Shown: one piece after another, positions 8,327-15,751 of the stretch
Numbering within the stretch: position 1 is the first letter of the stretch
Layout of the letters: every line of letters begins with the position of its first letter
Source of the DNA: Pedobacter sp. KBS0701
GTDB taxonomy: Bacteria > Bacteroidota > Bacteroidia > Sphingobacteriales > Sphingobacteriaceae
Reading direction: 5' to 3'
Length of the DNA: 64,000 nt
Assembly: GCF_005938645.2 (NCBI RefSeq)
Contig: NZ_CP042171.1
Span: 3,224,001 to 3,288,000 of the forward strand
Made by a program: the position numbers and the translations under genes
Notes under the pieces: model-generated
Told to the model about the DNA's origin: nothing
What the model saw: only the letters and a program-made list of their open reading frames with translations
Database searches by the model: none

Positions 8327-8357
8327 TTGTAAGGATTGTAAATCAGAAACGACTAAA
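8327..8357 (+). promoter_or_regulatory. ECF-sigma promoter of the DUF1223-cytochrome-YedY operon
   Basis: TTGTAAGG (8327-8334), 15 bases, CGACTAAA (8350-8357). The ATG follows at 8368 (or 8374), so the mRNA leader is only a few bases long. The match to the two minus-strand copies is exact over 16 fixed positions plus the spacing. Confidence 0.8.
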
Positions 8358-8367
8358 CTTAAAATTG

Positions 8368-9162
8368 ATGACCATGATCAGAAAAATAGCGTTGCCACTG
8401 TTGTTAATAAGCGTTATTAGCATTGCTTTTACCGCAGACCTTAGCACTACACCAAAATCGACTGATACCGGTTTTGCAGTTGTGGAGCTTTTTACTTCTG
8501 AAGGCTGCTCAAGCTGTCCACCGGCCGATGCATTACTGGCTGAGATTGAAAAGGAAAACTCCAAAAAACCTATTTATCTGCTTGCTTTCCATGTTGATTA
8601 TTGGGACAGGCTGGGTTGGAAAGACAGCTTTAGCAGCGCAAAATTTTCTGCCCGACAGAATCAATACGCTAATTGGCTCAACCTTAAAACGGTATATACT
8701 CCTCAGGCAGTGGTAAACGGAAGTATGGAATTTATCGGTTCGGATGAAAAAATTTTGCTGAACAGTATCAATACAATGCTTGCAAAACCATCAACAGATC
8801 ATTTACAAATCTCATTAGGGAAAACCGACAAGCACAACCTTATTTTAAATTATAATACCAATCAGCAAACCAATGGTTATGTGCTTGCAGTTGCTTTGGT
8901 AACGCAAAAAGCAAGCAATAAAGTTTTAAAAGGTGAAAACAAAGGCAGAACATTTAGCCATGTTCAGATTGTACGGCAGTTCGACACTTTTCAGCTGCAG
9001 GGAAAAACCAACGGATCGGTAAATGTGCAGGTAGATCAATCAAACGGAGAAATTTCCTCAGAACTGATCGCTTTTTTACAAAACACCAAAACGGGTAAAA
9101 TTACCGCAGCATCAAAACTAAATACATTGTTAGATAGCCAATTAAGCAATAAATCCAAATGA
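8368..9162 (+). CDS. DUF1223 family exported thioredoxin-fold protein
   Basis: A 264-residue protein; start ATG 8368 is chosen because the ECF promoter ends just before it (the Met at 8374 is a close alternative). It has a signal peptide (about 1-23), then VVELFTSEGCSSCPPADALL, with Cys47 and Cys50 as a thioredoxin-like CxxC. This is the DUF1223 hallmark; the biochemical role of the family is not established. It is first in an operon with the cytochrome b and molybdoenzyme genes, so a role in envelope thiol or methionine redox repair is inferred. Confidence 0.85.
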   Translation: MTMIRKIALPLLLISVISIAFTADLSTTPKSTDTGFAVVELFTSEGCSSCPPADALLAEIEKENSKKPIYLLAFHVDYWDRLGWKDSFSSAKFSARQNQYANWLNLKTVYTPQAVVNGSMEFIGSDEKILLNSINTMLAKPSTDHLQISLGKTDKHNLILNYNTNQQTNGYVLAVALVTQKASNKVLKGENKGRTFSHVQIVRQFDTFQLQGKTNGSVNVQVDQSNGEISSELIAFLQNTKTGKITAASKLNTLLDSQLSNKSK

Positions 9163-9200
9163 TAAGCTTTTGCGTTTATCAGTTGTAAACCGCCCCCATC

Positions 9201-9917
9201 ATGAAAGTAATCAAAGAAAAACATTCGTTTTTAATGCGGTGGACACATTGGGTAAATTTCCCTGTACTGGCCATTATGATCTGGAGCGGATTGTTCATTT
9301 ATTGGGCCAACGATGCTTATGGCATTTCCATTTTCGGGTTTACGCTTATTAAATTTTTCCCCGAATGGTTTTATGATTATTTCCATATTCCACAGCGTTT
9401 GGCCGAAGGAATGGCCTTTCATTTTCTGTTCATGTGGTTCTTTTTCATCAACGGACTGCTCTATATAATTTATACCGTTTTCTCTGGCGCATGGCGTGAA
9501 CTTTTGCTTAATAAAAACTCGTTTAAAGAAGCCTGGCTGGTGTTGCTACACGATCTTCATATCCGTAAAACGGTTCCCCCGCAAAAGAAATACAATGCCG
9601 CGCAGCGGATAGCCTATACTGCCATTATTTTTATGGGCTTAGGCTCAGTGATTACAGGATTAGCCATTTACAAACCCGTACAATTTTACTGGATCTGCTG
9701 GTTATGTGGTGGGTATCATTTTGCCCGTATCCTTCATTTCGCATTAACGATAGGCTATGTATTTTTCTTTCTGATCCACATTGTTCAGGTGGCGCTGGCC
9801 GGCTGGAATAATTTTAGGGCTGTAATTGCCGGATTTGAAGTGGTGGAAGATCAAGCTCGGCCAAAAGTTCAGGAATTAACGATTGAAACTGAAGATAAAG
9901 ATGAAAACAAATCATAA
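9201..9917 (+). CDS. Membrane cytochrome b (thiosulfate-reductase/b561-like)
   Basis: A 238-residue integral membrane protein with four to five hydrophobic helices. Candidate heme-ligand His residues lie in MRWTHWVNF near the N-terminus, MAFHFLFMWF, and in GGYHFARILHF and FLIHIVQ near the C-terminus. This fits di-heme cytochromes b that pass quinol electrons to periplasmic reductases. The next gene, a YedY-like molybdoenzyme, overlaps its 3' end, so it probably plays the YedZ/MsrQ role although it is not a close YedZ homologue by sequence. Confidence 0.82.
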   Translation: MKVIKEKHSFLMRWTHWVNFPVLAIMIWSGLFIYWANDAYGISIFGFTLIKFFPEWFYDYFHIPQRLAEGMAFHFLFMWFFFINGLLYIIYTVFSGAWRELLLNKNSFKEAWLVLLHDLHIRKTVPPQKKYNAAQRIAYTAIIFMGLGSVITGLAIYKPVQFYWICWLCGGYHFARILHFALTIGYVFFFLIHIVQVALAGWNNFRAVIAGFEVVEDQARPKVQELTIETEDKDENKS

Positions 9918-10692
9918 AAAAACGGCTAAAATTCCTTTAACCGTTGATCAAAAAATCAAGAGGCGTACTTTTATTTCATTCGGTACTTTTTTAGCGCTCG
10001 GAAGTGGTGCGTTTGTAGGCTGGAAATGGCTTTTAAATGCTCCTGAAGAAACAGCTGGTATTACAGCAGTCGCAAGAGCCCCTTTACGCAGGGCTTTAAA
10101 CAAAACAGAACTCTTTTTCCGCAATTTTTTCAGCAACAAACACCTGGTTAAAACTTATCCGGTAGAGCGGGCGGCTAAAAGCCCAAGAATAAACAGTTTG
10201 ATCGGTATCGAAGATGATGAAGACTTCGATATTGCCGCATGGAAACTTCAGGTTAAACTTAACAATCAGAAAAACAGATATATTACCATAGAAGAGATAA
10301 AAGCCTTACCCAAAACAGAAATTGTGTACGATTTTAAGTGTGTGGAAGGTTGGGACGAGATCCAACATTGGGCTGGCGTAAAATTGAGCGATTTTTTAAC
10401 GCACTTTCAACTCGAAAACGAAGCAGAAAAACAATATATGGGCTTAGAAACCCCAAATGGCGCCTATTATGTGGGTTTAGAAAGAGAAAGCATCCTCCAT
10501 CCCCAAACGCTTTTGGCTTATGAAATGAATGGTAAAGCCATCAGTACCGAACATGGCGCGCCTTTAAGGTTAATTATACCTGTTAAATATGGCATCAAAA
10601 ACTTAAAACGGATCGGAATGATGTCTTTTAGTGATAGCAGGCCAAAAGATTACTGGGCCGAGCAGGGTTACGATTATTATTCGGGATTATAG
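9901..10692 (+). CDS. YedY/MsrP-like molybdopterin-dependent oxidoreductase
   Basis: A 263-residue protein from ATG 9901, overlapping the cytochrome gene by 17 bases (an in-frame ATG at 9883 is possible). KIKRRTFISFG at 18-28 is a Tat-type twin-arginine signal followed by a hydrophobic stretch. The sulfite-oxidase fold has YDFKCVEGW, with Cys147 as the expected molybdenum ligand, and later HGAPLRLIIPVKYG, as in YedY/MsrP. MsrP reduces methionine sulfoxide in periplasmic proteins. Here the likely substrate is oxidised Met in envelope proteins, including the Met-rich peptide. Confidence 0.85.
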   Translation: MKTNHKKTAKIPLTVDQKIKRRTFISFGTFLALGSGAFVGWKWLLNAPEETAGITAVARAPLRRALNKTELFFRNFFSNKHLVKTYPVERAAKSPRINSLIGIEDDEDFDIAAWKLQVKLNNQKNRYITIEEIKALPKTEIVYDFKCVEGWDEIQHWAGVKLSDFLTHFQLENEAEKQYMGLETPNGAYYVGLERESILHPQTLLAYEMNGKAISTEHGAPLRLIIPVKYGIKNLKRIGMMSFSDSRPKDYWAEQGYDYYSGL

Positions 10693-10694
10693 CT

Positions 10695-10721
10695 GATCTG
10701 GAGATAAATAACCTCCAGATC
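10695..10721. terminator. Inverted repeat between converging molybdoenzyme and tatA genes
   Basis: GATCTGGAG (10695-10703) pairs perfectly with CTCCAGATC (10713-10721) around a 9-base AT-rich loop. It sits between two converging genes, where a bidirectional terminator is expected, but it lacks a strong T tract. Confidence 0.45.
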
Positions 10722-10743
10722 AAACCATCGGGCAACTGAATTA

Positions 10744-10926
10744 TTAAGCCTGTTTCGGAACTTCGGGTTTATCTTCTTCCTGCCCGGCTTTAAATTCTTT
10801 TATTCCTTTACCAAGGCCTTTCATTAATTCGGGGATTTTTTTGCCGCCGAATAATAATAAAACAGCAACTCCAAGAATAATCAGTTCGGGGCCTCCCAAT
10901 AGAGCGGCGATGGTTGTATTTAACAT
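10744..10926 (-). CDS. tatA: Sec-independent translocase subunit TatA/E
   Basis: A 60-residue protein with the TatA layout: a short N-terminus, a single membrane helix ([17 protein letters not shown]), the hinge [21 protein letters not shown] forming the amphipathic helix, and an acidic/Lys tail. TatA forms the Tat pore for folded cofactor proteins. The neighbouring YedY-like enzyme has a twin-arginine signal and is a likely client. TatC is not in the window. No ECF promoter copy was found upstream. Confidence 0.93.
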   Translation of the reverse strand: MLNTTIAALLGGPELIILGVAVLLLFGGKKIPELMKGLGKGIKEFKAGQEEDKPEVPKQA

Positions 10927-11081
10927 TTTGCTTTCAATTTAAGTGATTCTTTTACACTTACGTTTAAAACATCGCTTCGGTTCTCCGTAACCGATTTAAA
11001 ATATTTTAAAAAACATGATTTATTTAAAGTAAAATCGAAAGTGATACGTCTACAGCTATAACAAACCTAAAAATCTTCTTT

Positions 11082-11312
11082 ATGATAGCCGTTTTCAAAA
11101 CAAATGTATCCTCAGATAGCGAGTTAAATGAAATCAGCCCTTTGCTGAACAGCCGCTTCAAAGAAATCAAATGGAACATCGATCTGTGGGACAGCGATAA
11201 AATCCTCCGCGTAGATTCGCCAAGAGATTGGACCAAAGAAATTACAGAGCTTTTTAACAGCATTGGTTTACGCTGTGTTAATTTAGAGATTTTTCATTCG
11301 GATCCTTTTTAA
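11082..11312 (+). CDS. Small hypothetical protein, possible ferredoxin-like fold
   Basis: A 76-residue protein that I do not recognise with certainty. Its pattern of short strands and two helices (MIAVFKTNV, a helix over 14-29, then a C-terminal EITELFNSIGLRCVNLEIF) resembles the small beta-alpha-beta fold of heavy-metal-associated domains, but there is no CxxC. No signal peptide is present. It sits alone between tatA and the toxin-antitoxin pair. Confidence 0.55.
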   Translation: MIAVFKTNVSSDSELNEISPLLNSRFKEIKWNIDLWDSDKILRVDSPRDWTKEITELFNSIGLRCVNLEIFHSDPF

Positions 11313-11407
11313 TATCACAAAAAAATGATGATATCTAACTGTATATCAAATTATAACACAATTAAAAAAAATTATATTGCATGAATTTTAAATAAAAATT
11401 ACTACAT

Positions 11408-11428
11408 TTATAATAACTTTTATTATAA
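11408..11428. promoter_or_regulatory. Candidate operator of the AbiE toxin-antitoxin operon
   Basis: A perfect 8-bp inverted repeat, TTATAATA (11408-11415) and TATTATAA (11421-11428), with a 5-base spacer, ends 17 bases before the antitoxin ATG at 11446. AbiEi antitoxins are known to repress their own operon by binding inverted repeats near the promoter. The region is very AT-rich, so some chance symmetry is expected. Confidence 0.4.
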
Positions 11429-11445
11429 TCTTGTATAATATAGCG

Positions 11446-12030
11446 ATGGCAAAGTTAGATGAACTTAAGAAAAACCTGAAACGTGGACATGTTTACCGCA
11501 GGGATGAACTTACGCAATGGTCTAGCGCTATCGACCGCCATTTAAGTATCCTTGTTAATGATGGCACACTTCAAAAGCTTTCACAAGGGGTATATTACTA
11601 CCCTAAAGAAACTGTATTTGGCAAAACTCCGCCCGAAGACGATACGCTAGTTCGCAAGTTTTTAAAAGACGATCGTTTTTTATTAACCTCACCAAATTTG
11701 TATAATAGTTTAGGAGTGGGTACAACACAACTATATAATAAACGCACTGTTTACAACCATAAACGCCATGGTGAATTTATGTTGGGTAACCGAAAATTCG
11801 ATTTTCAAATGAAACCGCATTTTCCGGCTAAAGCTACACAGGAATTTTTATTGGTCGATTTGGTAAACAATTTGGATAAATTAGCTGAAGATAAACAAGC
11901 TATTTTAAATAATGTACTGAACAAAGTACAACATATGGATCAGGTAAAACTAAAGCGGTCTGTAAATTCATACGGAAATATTAAGGCGAAGAAGTTTTTC
12001 AAACCTGTACTGCAACATTCAGATAACTGA
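11446..12030 (+). CDS. AbiEi-type antitoxin (DUF6088 family)
   Basis: A 194-residue protein from ATG 11446 (MAKLDELKK); an in-frame TTG 15 bases upstream is less likely. The N-terminal winged-helix part (RGHVYRRDELTQWSSAIDRHLSILVNDGTLQKLSQGVYYYP) is typical of AbiEi/DUF6088 antitoxins, followed by the C-terminal antitoxin domain. In type IV systems it blocks toxin action without binding the toxin and represses the operon. The toxin gene starts one base after its stop. Confidence 0.85.
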   Translation: MAKLDELKKNLKRGHVYRRDELTQWSSAIDRHLSILVNDGTLQKLSQGVYYYPKETVFGKTPPEDDTLVRKFLKDDRFLLTSPNLYNSLGVGTTQLYNKRTVYNHKRHGEFMLGNRKFDFQMKPHFPAKATQEFLLVDLVNNLDKLAEDKQAILNNVLNKVQHMDQVKLKRSVNSYGNIKAKKFFKPVLQHSDN

Positions 12031-12031
12031 T

Positions 12032-12985
12032 ATGGCGGCCAACTTCCTGCACAATCATAAAAACTTCCCTGATTTATTGCGGATCCTTGAAGATGAAATG
12101 GGTATTCAGGCGGGGTTGATTGAGAAGGATTATTGGATTATGCATGTACTTTACGGCTTGAAAAATCAAGATTTTCAATTTGAACTTAAAGGTGGCACGT
12201 CTCTTTCAAAAGGTTTTAAAATCATCGAACGTTTTTCAGAAGATATCGATATCCACATAAAACCTCCTGCAAAATTTAACATCAATGAAAACCCGAAAAA
12301 TAACAAACCGAAAAACACAGAGGCAAAAAAGAATTTTTATGATTGGTTAGCAAAGGAAATAGCTATAAATGGCGTTATTTCTGTTGAACGCGACTCTGCA
12401 TTCGACAATGCGACAACTTATAACAGTGCGGGCATAAGATTAAATTACAAAAGTTTTAATCCATTAATTTCCGGTATAAAGGAAGGTATACTACTCGAAA
12501 CAGGCTTCGATACCGTTACTCCCAATACCAATATCACCATTTCTTCTTGGGCCTACGATAAAGCAATAGAAAATAAAATTGAGATTATAGACAACCGTGC
12601 GAAGGATATTTCGTGCTACAATCCCGGTTATACTTTTGTGGAGAAATTACAAACTATTGCTACCAAATTCCGCAAAGAAAAGGAGACTGGAGATACAGGA
12701 GTAAACTTTATGCGACAATATTACGATTTATATTCACTTTTGGATAATAATAGCGTACAGGAATTTATTGGTACAGATGAATATTATACTCATAAAAAGA
12801 ACCGTTTCCCATCCGTAGATTTTGACATTCCTATCTATGAAAATGAGGCATTTTTGCTTAAAAATGATAAAATCCGGAAAAGCTTTATCCAACGTTACAA
12901 AAACACTGCGTCATTATATTACAATCGCCAACCCGATTTCGAAGAACTATTAGATCGGATTAAAAATTACATCGATCGATTATAG
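12032..12985 (+). CDS. AbiEii/AbiGii-type nucleotidyltransferase toxin
   Basis: A 317-residue protein with the two signature motifs of AbiEii toxins: ELKGGTSLSK (GGTSLS at 54-59) and RFSEDIDIHI (acidic pair at 71-73, the metal ligands). The family transfers nucleotides to RNA acceptors such as tRNA, giving growth arrest and abortive phage defence. All visible motifs are intact, so the toxin is probably functional. Gene order antitoxin-toxin and near-overlap are the standard AbiE layout. Confidence 0.88.
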   Translation: MAANFLHNHKNFPDLLRILEDEMGIQAGLIEKDYWIMHVLYGLKNQDFQFELKGGTSLSKGFKIIERFSEDIDIHIKPPAKFNINENPKNNKPKNTEAKKNFYDWLAKEIAINGVISVERDSAFDNATTYNSAGIRLNYKSFNPLISGIKEGILLETGFDTVTPNTNITISSWAYDKAIENKIEIIDNRAKDISCYNPGYTFVEKLQTIATKFRKEKETGDTGVNFMRQYYDLYSLLDNNSVQEFIGTDEYYTHKKNRFPSVDFDIPIYENEAFLLKNDKIRKSFIQRYKNTASLYYNRQPDFEELLDRIKNYIDRL

Positions 12986-13057
12986 TTACCTTCTGCCATT
13001 GCTTTCCTTTTTATAATAGATTATCCTTAAATTGCATGATCTATTGCATGAATCCTA

Positions 13058-14173
13058 ATGAAAGAAATTACCGATATCGTAAAGGCATATCAAAAGGCAA
13101 CGAAGGAAAAGAAAAAAACAGCCCTTGCAACGGTAGTTAAGGTAGAGGGTTCTTCCTACCGCAGGCCTGGTGCCAGGATGCTGATAACTGAAGATGGCCA
13201 GTTAACAGGTGCAATCAGTGGTGGTTGTTTAGAGGGGGATGCATTGCGCAAAGCACTTTCGGCCATTGTACAGCAAGAAAACAAACTGATTACTTACGAT
13301 ACCACCGACGAAGATGATGCTAAATTTGGTGTTCAGTTAGGCTGCAACGGCGTTATACATATCCTTTTCGAACCCATTATAGAAGAAGATCCATTAAACC
13401 CCATTGCCATTTTAACAACATTACAAGCTAAAAGGGAAGATGCCGTGCTGGCAACACTTTTTAACTTGGACGGAAAGCAACAATTAGGCACCAGCATGTT
13501 GTTTAAAAAAGATGCGATTCTATCCAAAATATTAAAAGAAATTGAAGATGACATCATAAATGACGCCAGAGAAGTTTTCACCAATAAAACAACAACATTT
13601 AAAGTTTATCCTTGCGGCGATCAGGAGGTAGGTGTTTTTCTGGAACTTATCCACCCTCCTATTTCGTTAATCGTTGCCGGCGCCGGAAATGATGCCCAAC
13701 CCCTGGCCGAAATGGCTTACCTTTTGGGCTGGGAAGTAACGGTGATAGATGGAAGAACTACGCACGCTACACCTCAACGTTTTGCAAACGCAACCAAGGT
13801 TTTGGTGAGCAAACCCGAAAATGTATTAGCTCAAATTCAAATAGATGAGCAAACGGCTTTTGTTCTGATGACCCATAATTACAATTACGACCTCGAACTA
13901 CTTAAATATCTATTGGACACAAACGCTCCATATATCGGTACACTAGGACCAAAGAAAAAACTGCTCAGGATGTTAGATGAACTGAATTTGGCAACGCCGG
14001 CAAATGAAACACGAGTGCATGGCCCTATCGGTTTAGATATTGGTGCAGAAACTGCAGAAGAAATCGCGATTTCTATCCTTGCAGAGATTAAATCTGTTTT
14101 TACAGGTGCTTCAGCCATGTTTTTAAAAGAGAAAAAAAGGCCGATCCATGTTTACGAATTAAAAAACAATTAA
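13058..14173 (+). CDS. XdhC/CoxI family molybdoenzyme maturation protein
   Basis: A 371-residue protein. The N-terminal XdhC/CoxI domain includes VEGSSYRRPGARMLI and GAISGGCLEGD (about 29-60). The C-terminal Rossmann domain has LIVAGAGNDAQPLAEMA (about 205-221) and ends with GPIGLDIGAETAEEIA. XdhC proteins hold and sulfurate the cofactor for xanthine-dehydrogenase-type enzymes. It is the first gene of the cofactor operon, yet no such hydroxylase is in the window. Confidence 0.9.
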   Translation: MKEITDIVKAYQKATKEKKKTALATVVKVEGSSYRRPGARMLITEDGQLTGAISGGCLEGDALRKALSAIVQQENKLITYDTTDEDDAKFGVQLGCNGVIHILFEPIIEEDPLNPIAILTTLQAKREDAVLATLFNLDGKQQLGTSMLFKKDAILSKILKEIEDDIINDAREVFTNKTTTFKVYPCGDQEVGVFLELIHPPISLIVAGAGNDAQPLAEMAYLLGWEVTVIDGRTTHATPQRFANATKVLVSKPENVLAQIQIDEQTAFVLMTHNYNYDLELLKYLLDTNAPYIGTLGPKKKLLRMLDELNLATPANETRVHGPIGLDIGAETAEEIAISILAEIKSVFTGASAMFLKEKKRPIHVYELKNN

Positions 14174-14176
14174 GCG

Positions 14177-14767
14177 TTGAAAACGGGCATCATCATATTG
14201 GCAGCAGGTAGTTCTTCACGTTTGGGAAGATCAAAACAGCTTTTGGATTATAAAGGAAAAACACTCTTGCAAAATGTAATAAATGAAGCTTTAGAAAAAA
14301 ATTGCCAGTCTGTTATTGTTGTTTTAGGTGCAAACGCTGAAGAAATAGCCAGCAAGCATCAGAATGATCAGGTTAATTTAGTGATTAATGAAAGTTGGGA
14401 AAATGGAATCGCATCAAGTATTGTAGCCGGACTTTTAACTATGGTCAAAAATAATAGTGAAATTGAAAGTATCATTATTGCTGTGGCCGACCAGGTTTTT
14501 ATAAAAATGAATAACTTTAATAACTTAATCGAAAAGCAGAAAGAAACAGGTAAAAATATCATTGCCAGTACATACGCTGAAACGATAGGAACCCCTGTCC
14601 TCTTCAAAAAAGATTACTTTGAAGCGCTTTTATCGCTCACAGGAGAAGAAGGAGCAAAAAAGATACTCAAACAATATTCTCAGGATGTAGAAACAGTTGT
14701 TTTTGAACATGGAGAAATTGATATTGATACAGAAACAGATTATAACAATTTAATTAGCCAGCAATGA
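14177..14767 (+). CDS. MobA/MocA-like molybdenum cofactor nucleotidyltransferase
   Basis: A 196-residue protein starting at TTG 14177, three bases after the XdhC-like stop. It opens with IILAAGSSSRLGRSKQLLDY, the nucleotide-binding motif of MobA-like transferases (LAAGxSxRxGxxK), and has the Asp-containing IIAVADQVFI for metal. The pairing with XdhC suggests MocA-type cytidylyl transfer (MCD cofactor) rather than MobA, but that is inferred from context. Its stop overlaps the moaA start (ATGA). Confidence 0.85.
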   Translation: MKTGIIILAAGSSSRLGRSKQLLDYKGKTLLQNVINEALEKNCQSVIVVLGANAEEIASKHQNDQVNLVINESWENGIASSIVAGLLTMVKNNSEIESIIIAVADQVFIKMNNFNNLIEKQKETGKNIIASTYAETIGTPVLFKKDYFEALLSLTGEEGAKKILKQYSQDVETVVFEHGEIDIDTETDYNNLISQQ

Positions 14768-15744
14768 TAGCAGATTCTTTTGGAAGAATACACGATTACC
14801 TGCGGATATCGCTTACCGATAACTGCAATTTTCGCTGCTTTTATTGCATGCCAGAGGAAGAATACGACTTCACTCCTGCCTCCCGGCTCATGCAAACCGA
14901 CGAAATTATTAAGCTGGCAGAAGTTTTTGTGGCCAATGGCGTAAAAAAAATCAGGCTTACCGGCGGTGAACCATTGGTGAGGAAAGATGCAGCCCTAATT
15001 ATTGCGGCACTGGGCAAACTTCCGGTCGAGCTCGTTATTACGACAAACGGAACGCGCATTGCTGAAATGCTCCCAGTATTAAAGGAAGCAAGTATTAAAA
15101 CCATTAATATTAGTCTGGATACATTACAACCTGAGAAGTTCTTCATGATTACCCGAAGGGATGTTTTTCACCAGGTACGCAGCAATATTGAACTGCTTTT
15201 GCAGCATAAAATCAAGGTAAAAATAAATATGGTAATGATGAAAGGCCTTAATGACAATGAGATCGCCGATTTCATCAGCTGGACCAAACACAATCCCATT
15301 CAGATCAGGTTTATTGAATTCATGCCTTTTAGTGGTAACAAATGGACGAGTAATAAGATGTTTTCTTTAGATGAAATCCTATCAGTGGTCAAAAAAGATT
15401 TCAAAGTACTACCTGTTAAGGGAGAACCACACGATACTGCTAAAAGTTTCATGATCCCTGGTCACGAAGGCTCGTTTGCCATTATCAGCACCATGACCAA
15501 TCCTTTTTGCGATACTTGTAACCGCATGCGCCTGACTGCGGACGGAAAACTCAAAAACTGCCTGTTTTCGGATAGCGAGACCGATCTGCTTAGCGCATTG
15601 CGGAACAATGAAGATGTGCTTCCACTAATTCAATCAAATATTTGGAGCAAAAAGAAAGCATTAGGTGGACAGTTAGTTAGCGATTTCGAAAAAATTGATG
15701 CGACTACCATTCAAAACAGAAGTATGATTACCATTGGAGGATAA
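14764..15744 (+). CDS. moaA: GTP 3',8-cyclase MoaA (molybdenum cofactor step 1)
   Basis: A 326-residue radical SAM enzyme. The N-terminal 4Fe-4S cluster motif CNFRCFYC has Cys21, Cys25 and Cys28. The C-terminal second cluster is in NPFCDTCNRMRLTADGKLKNC. The SAM-binding GGEP is in RLTGGEPLVR. The protein ends in GG, the tail that reaches into the active site. With MoaC it converts GTP into cyclic pyranopterin monophosphate. It overlaps the previous gene by four bases and is followed by moeA. Confidence 0.96.
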   Translation: MIADSFGRIHDYLRISLTDNCNFRCFYCMPEEEYDFTPASRLMQTDEIIKLAEVFVANGVKKIRLTGGEPLVRKDAALIIAALGKLPVELVITTNGTRIAEMLPVLKEASIKTINISLDTLQPEKFFMITRRDVFHQVRSNIELLLQHKIKVKINMVMMKGLNDNEIADFISWTKHNPIQIRFIEFMPFSGNKWTSNKMFSLDEILSVVKKDFKVLPVKGEPHDTAKSFMIPGHEGSFAIISTMTNPFCDTCNRMRLTADGKLKNCLFSDSETDLLSALRNNEDVLPLIQSNIWSKKKALGGQLVSDFEKIDATTIQNRSMITIGG

Positions 15745-15751
15745 AATTTTC

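Noticed and set aside
8304..8336. The 10-bp inverted repeat ATCCTTACAA/TTGTAAGGAT as a repressor operator
   Set aside because: It is explained by the two back-to-back -35 boxes of the divergent ECF promoters; the third copy at 7335 is single, so dimer-operator symmetry is not needed.
8185..8367. An extended N-terminus for the DUF1223 protein
   Set aside because: The extension would cross both ECF promoters and the start of the sigma gene; the signal peptide begins at 8368 or 8374.
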